Assembly (NCBI RefSeq): GCF_014107495.1
Contig: NZ_CP041969.1
Coordinates: forward strand, 1,302,001-1,366,000
Source of the DNA: Cohnella cholangitidis
GTDB lineage: Bacteria > Bacillota > Bacilli > Paenibacillales > Paenibacillaceae
Length of the DNA: 64,000 nt
Reading direction: 5' to 3'
The notes beneath the pieces are model-generated. The model did not search any database. It had not been told where the DNA came from and worked only from the letters and a program-made list of their open reading frames with translations. A program made the translations under genes and the position numbers. Positions 63,003 to 64,000 of the stretch are shown one piece after another; position 1 is the first letter of the stretch; the number at the start of each line of letters is the position of its first letter.

Positions 63003-63560
63003 AAAAACAAAATCCATTCGCCAGCCAAGGCACTTTTTTGGCCTTCATTTGCCGGGCCTTCGTTCGGTCATTTCGCAAACTTGAACACAGAATTCGCGGT
63101 CAGGGATTTCAAAGACGGTTGGCGTTTCTTAGACTTTGCGTTTATTACGGAAGGCTATAAAATCTGCATCGAGATCGACAGCTACGGAACGCATTGGAGG
63201 GATTTGGACCGTTATCAATTCGCCGATCATTTAATTCTGCAAAATCATCTCGTGGTCGACGGTTGGATCGTAATGAGATTTTCTTACGACGATAAGATAA
63301 ACCGCGTCGCTGCCAGCAAATCCTCCAACAATTATTCGGCAGATTAAGCGGCATGAATCCGATTGGGCTTACGCCTTCCGAGAGCCATATATGAACTGGC
63401 CTGCGCGAACGATTCGCCAATTACGCCTTCGTTAACGGCTTCAAAGCTTGGCATACATAGAAAAACGGCCGCAAGGCACCTGCACGCTCTTAAAGAAAAA
63501 GGATTATTATCTTCTCTCGCCAAGGAAAGGAAAGCAACCGAATCGTTCGGTATCAAGTGA
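63003..63560 (+). pseudogene. Decayed endonuclease-like (DUF559-type) gene
   Basis: One continuous homology runs through three frames: LNTEFAVRDFKDGWRFLDFA with IEIDSYGTHW to about 63300, then PRRCQQILQQLFGRLSGMNP, then YELACANDSPITPSLTASKL with an HTH-like end to 63560. Frames change near 63298 (one A lost) and near 63390 (AT unit lost or one base gained). The usual N-terminal part of this Paenibacillaceae family is missing. Restriction-endonuclease-like core plus C-terminal HTH. With a missing 5' end and two shifts it is probably a true remnant. Confidence 0.6.
63027..63046. repeat. Dispersed short repeat, copy 2
   Basis: AAGGCACTTTTTTGGCCTTC, identical to 41950-41969; here it lies at the 5' edge of the decayed endonuclease-like gene. 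Confidence 0.6.
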
Positions 63561-63744
63561 CGTCATCGGATTTCCGCGCCATTAACTTAAAGGAACGATA
63601 ATGGGCCCTATTTGGGAGCGGTCGGTTCGGTATTGCAGAAGACAAACAAGACCGCCGTATAGTCGGCAGTCTTGTTCGATCTTCGCAAACCGGCAGAAGC
63701 ATTGATATGTGCGCCGGTAAAACCTCATCGAATGGAATTCCCCT

Positions 63745-64000
63745 TCAGTGGTCAGCTTGAGAGGCCGGCTTCTCGGGCGCATTATTCGGCGTAGGAAGAG
63801 CTATCGACGGAGCTTGCGCCGCGCCGTTGCCGACGGGGTTTCCGTTATAGTCGTAATAATACGTCGGGACGTCCCCGACCACTAACGCGTAAGAAAGAGG
63901 GATTTTCGTTTCCAGCGTTTCCGGTTCCTTATCGAACGGGATTACGACGGAAATTTCCGTACGGATTCGCACGAATACTTCCACGAGCAGCATATTGATG
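63745..64000 (-). CDS. yunB: Sporulation protein YunB, C-terminal part
   Basis: The last 85 or so residues are inside the window; the gene continues to the right. INMLLVEVFVRIRTEISVVI, PLSYALVVGDVPTYYYDY match the C-terminal region of YunB, a spore-forming-stage membrane-linked protein (sigma-E controlled in Bacillus). The tail after residue GNP is Ala/Pro-rich and longer than in Bacillus. An ATG at 63993 is internal, not the start. Region 63561-63744 shows no gene. Confidence 0.8.
   Translation of the reverse strand, partial: INMLLVEVFVRIRTEISVVIPFDKEPETLETKIPLSYALVVGDVPTYYYDYNGNPVGNGAAQAPSIALPTPNNAPEKPASQADH

Overview
The window reads as chromosome of a spore-forming, aerobic Firmicute of the family Paenibacillaceae (Cohnella or Paenibacillus type). 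The reasons are strong AGGAGG ribosome binding sites, frequent TTG and GTG starts, alpha/beta-type SASP genes, gerQ, ylbJ, yunB, sda and a Spo0E-like gene, Bacillus-type DnaB/DnaI primosome genes, and gene orders known from Bacillus (yumB/yumC/yuiB, yutJ-yuzB-yutI, yutD-lipA-yunA). No phage, insertion sequence, CRISPR array, rRNA or tRNA was seen. Genus and species cannot be fixed from the sequence alone.

Layout. 1-5.3 kb: an unusual cyclic-nucleotide-binding domain fused to a DASS-type permease (cut by the left edge), a glyoxalase/TetR pair with a palindromic operator, a YVTN beta-propeller protein and a membrane-anchored XRE regulator. 5.4-8.7 kb: a sulfate uptake operon (sbp-cysT-cysW-yezD) behind a good promoter and an Rrf2/CymR-like operator. 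8.7-17.4 kb: dnaB-dnaI, gtrA, yuiB-like, hemQ, aspartase, and the divergent yumB/yumC pair with a Rex-like site over the yumB promoter. 17.4-20.3 kb: a small sporulation-control cluster: an unlisted 47-residue sda gene behind DnaA boxes, a YheC/D ATP-grasp gene and a Spo0E-like phosphatase. 20.3-31 kb: mqnE, yutJ, yuzB, yutI, an SDR, ctaA, a thioredoxin, a large lipoprotein, a SpoVB-like flippase, ThuA and DUF456. 31-39.7 kb: a HAD phosphatase, a Mn/Zn-type ABC importer with a possible MntR site, and a cell-wall operon (membrane protein, CvpA-like/transglutaminase fusion, PBP2). 39.8-48 kb: an MFS transporter, a YjcZ-type peptide, a Toprim protein, Sco-ctaB, gerQ, a YfhP-like hydrolase, an SASP gene and T-box-controlled trpS. 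48-51.6 kb: ycgR/ycgQ-type His-rich permease genes behind a Zur-like box, a second SASP gene and a nine-copy 51-bp palindromic tandem repeat. 51.6-64 kb: pepF, DUF2225, truncated hemoglobin, ylbJ, NAD kinase, yutD with a long disordered tail, lipA, yunA, a deoR-kduD-kduI block, a decayed endonuclease-like gene and the end of yunB.

How the genes fit together. ctaA and ctaB make heme O/A, Sco helps copper delivery to cytochrome oxidase, and hemQ makes heme b. MqnE, two type-2 NADH dehydrogenases and the Rex-like site are further respiratory elements. Metal homeostasis appears as the Mn/Zn importer and the ycgR/ycgQ pair. Fe-S assembly is represented by YutM and YutI.

Quality warning. Six otherwise well-conserved genes (the tetR, HEPN-like, spoVB-like, ctaB, yfhP-like and ycgQ-like genes) are each broken by what looks like one missing base, usually in a short homopolymer. 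Because ctaA and sco are intact and all changes have the same sign, consensus errors in the assembly are more likely than true decay. These genes are listed as frameshifted over their full span.
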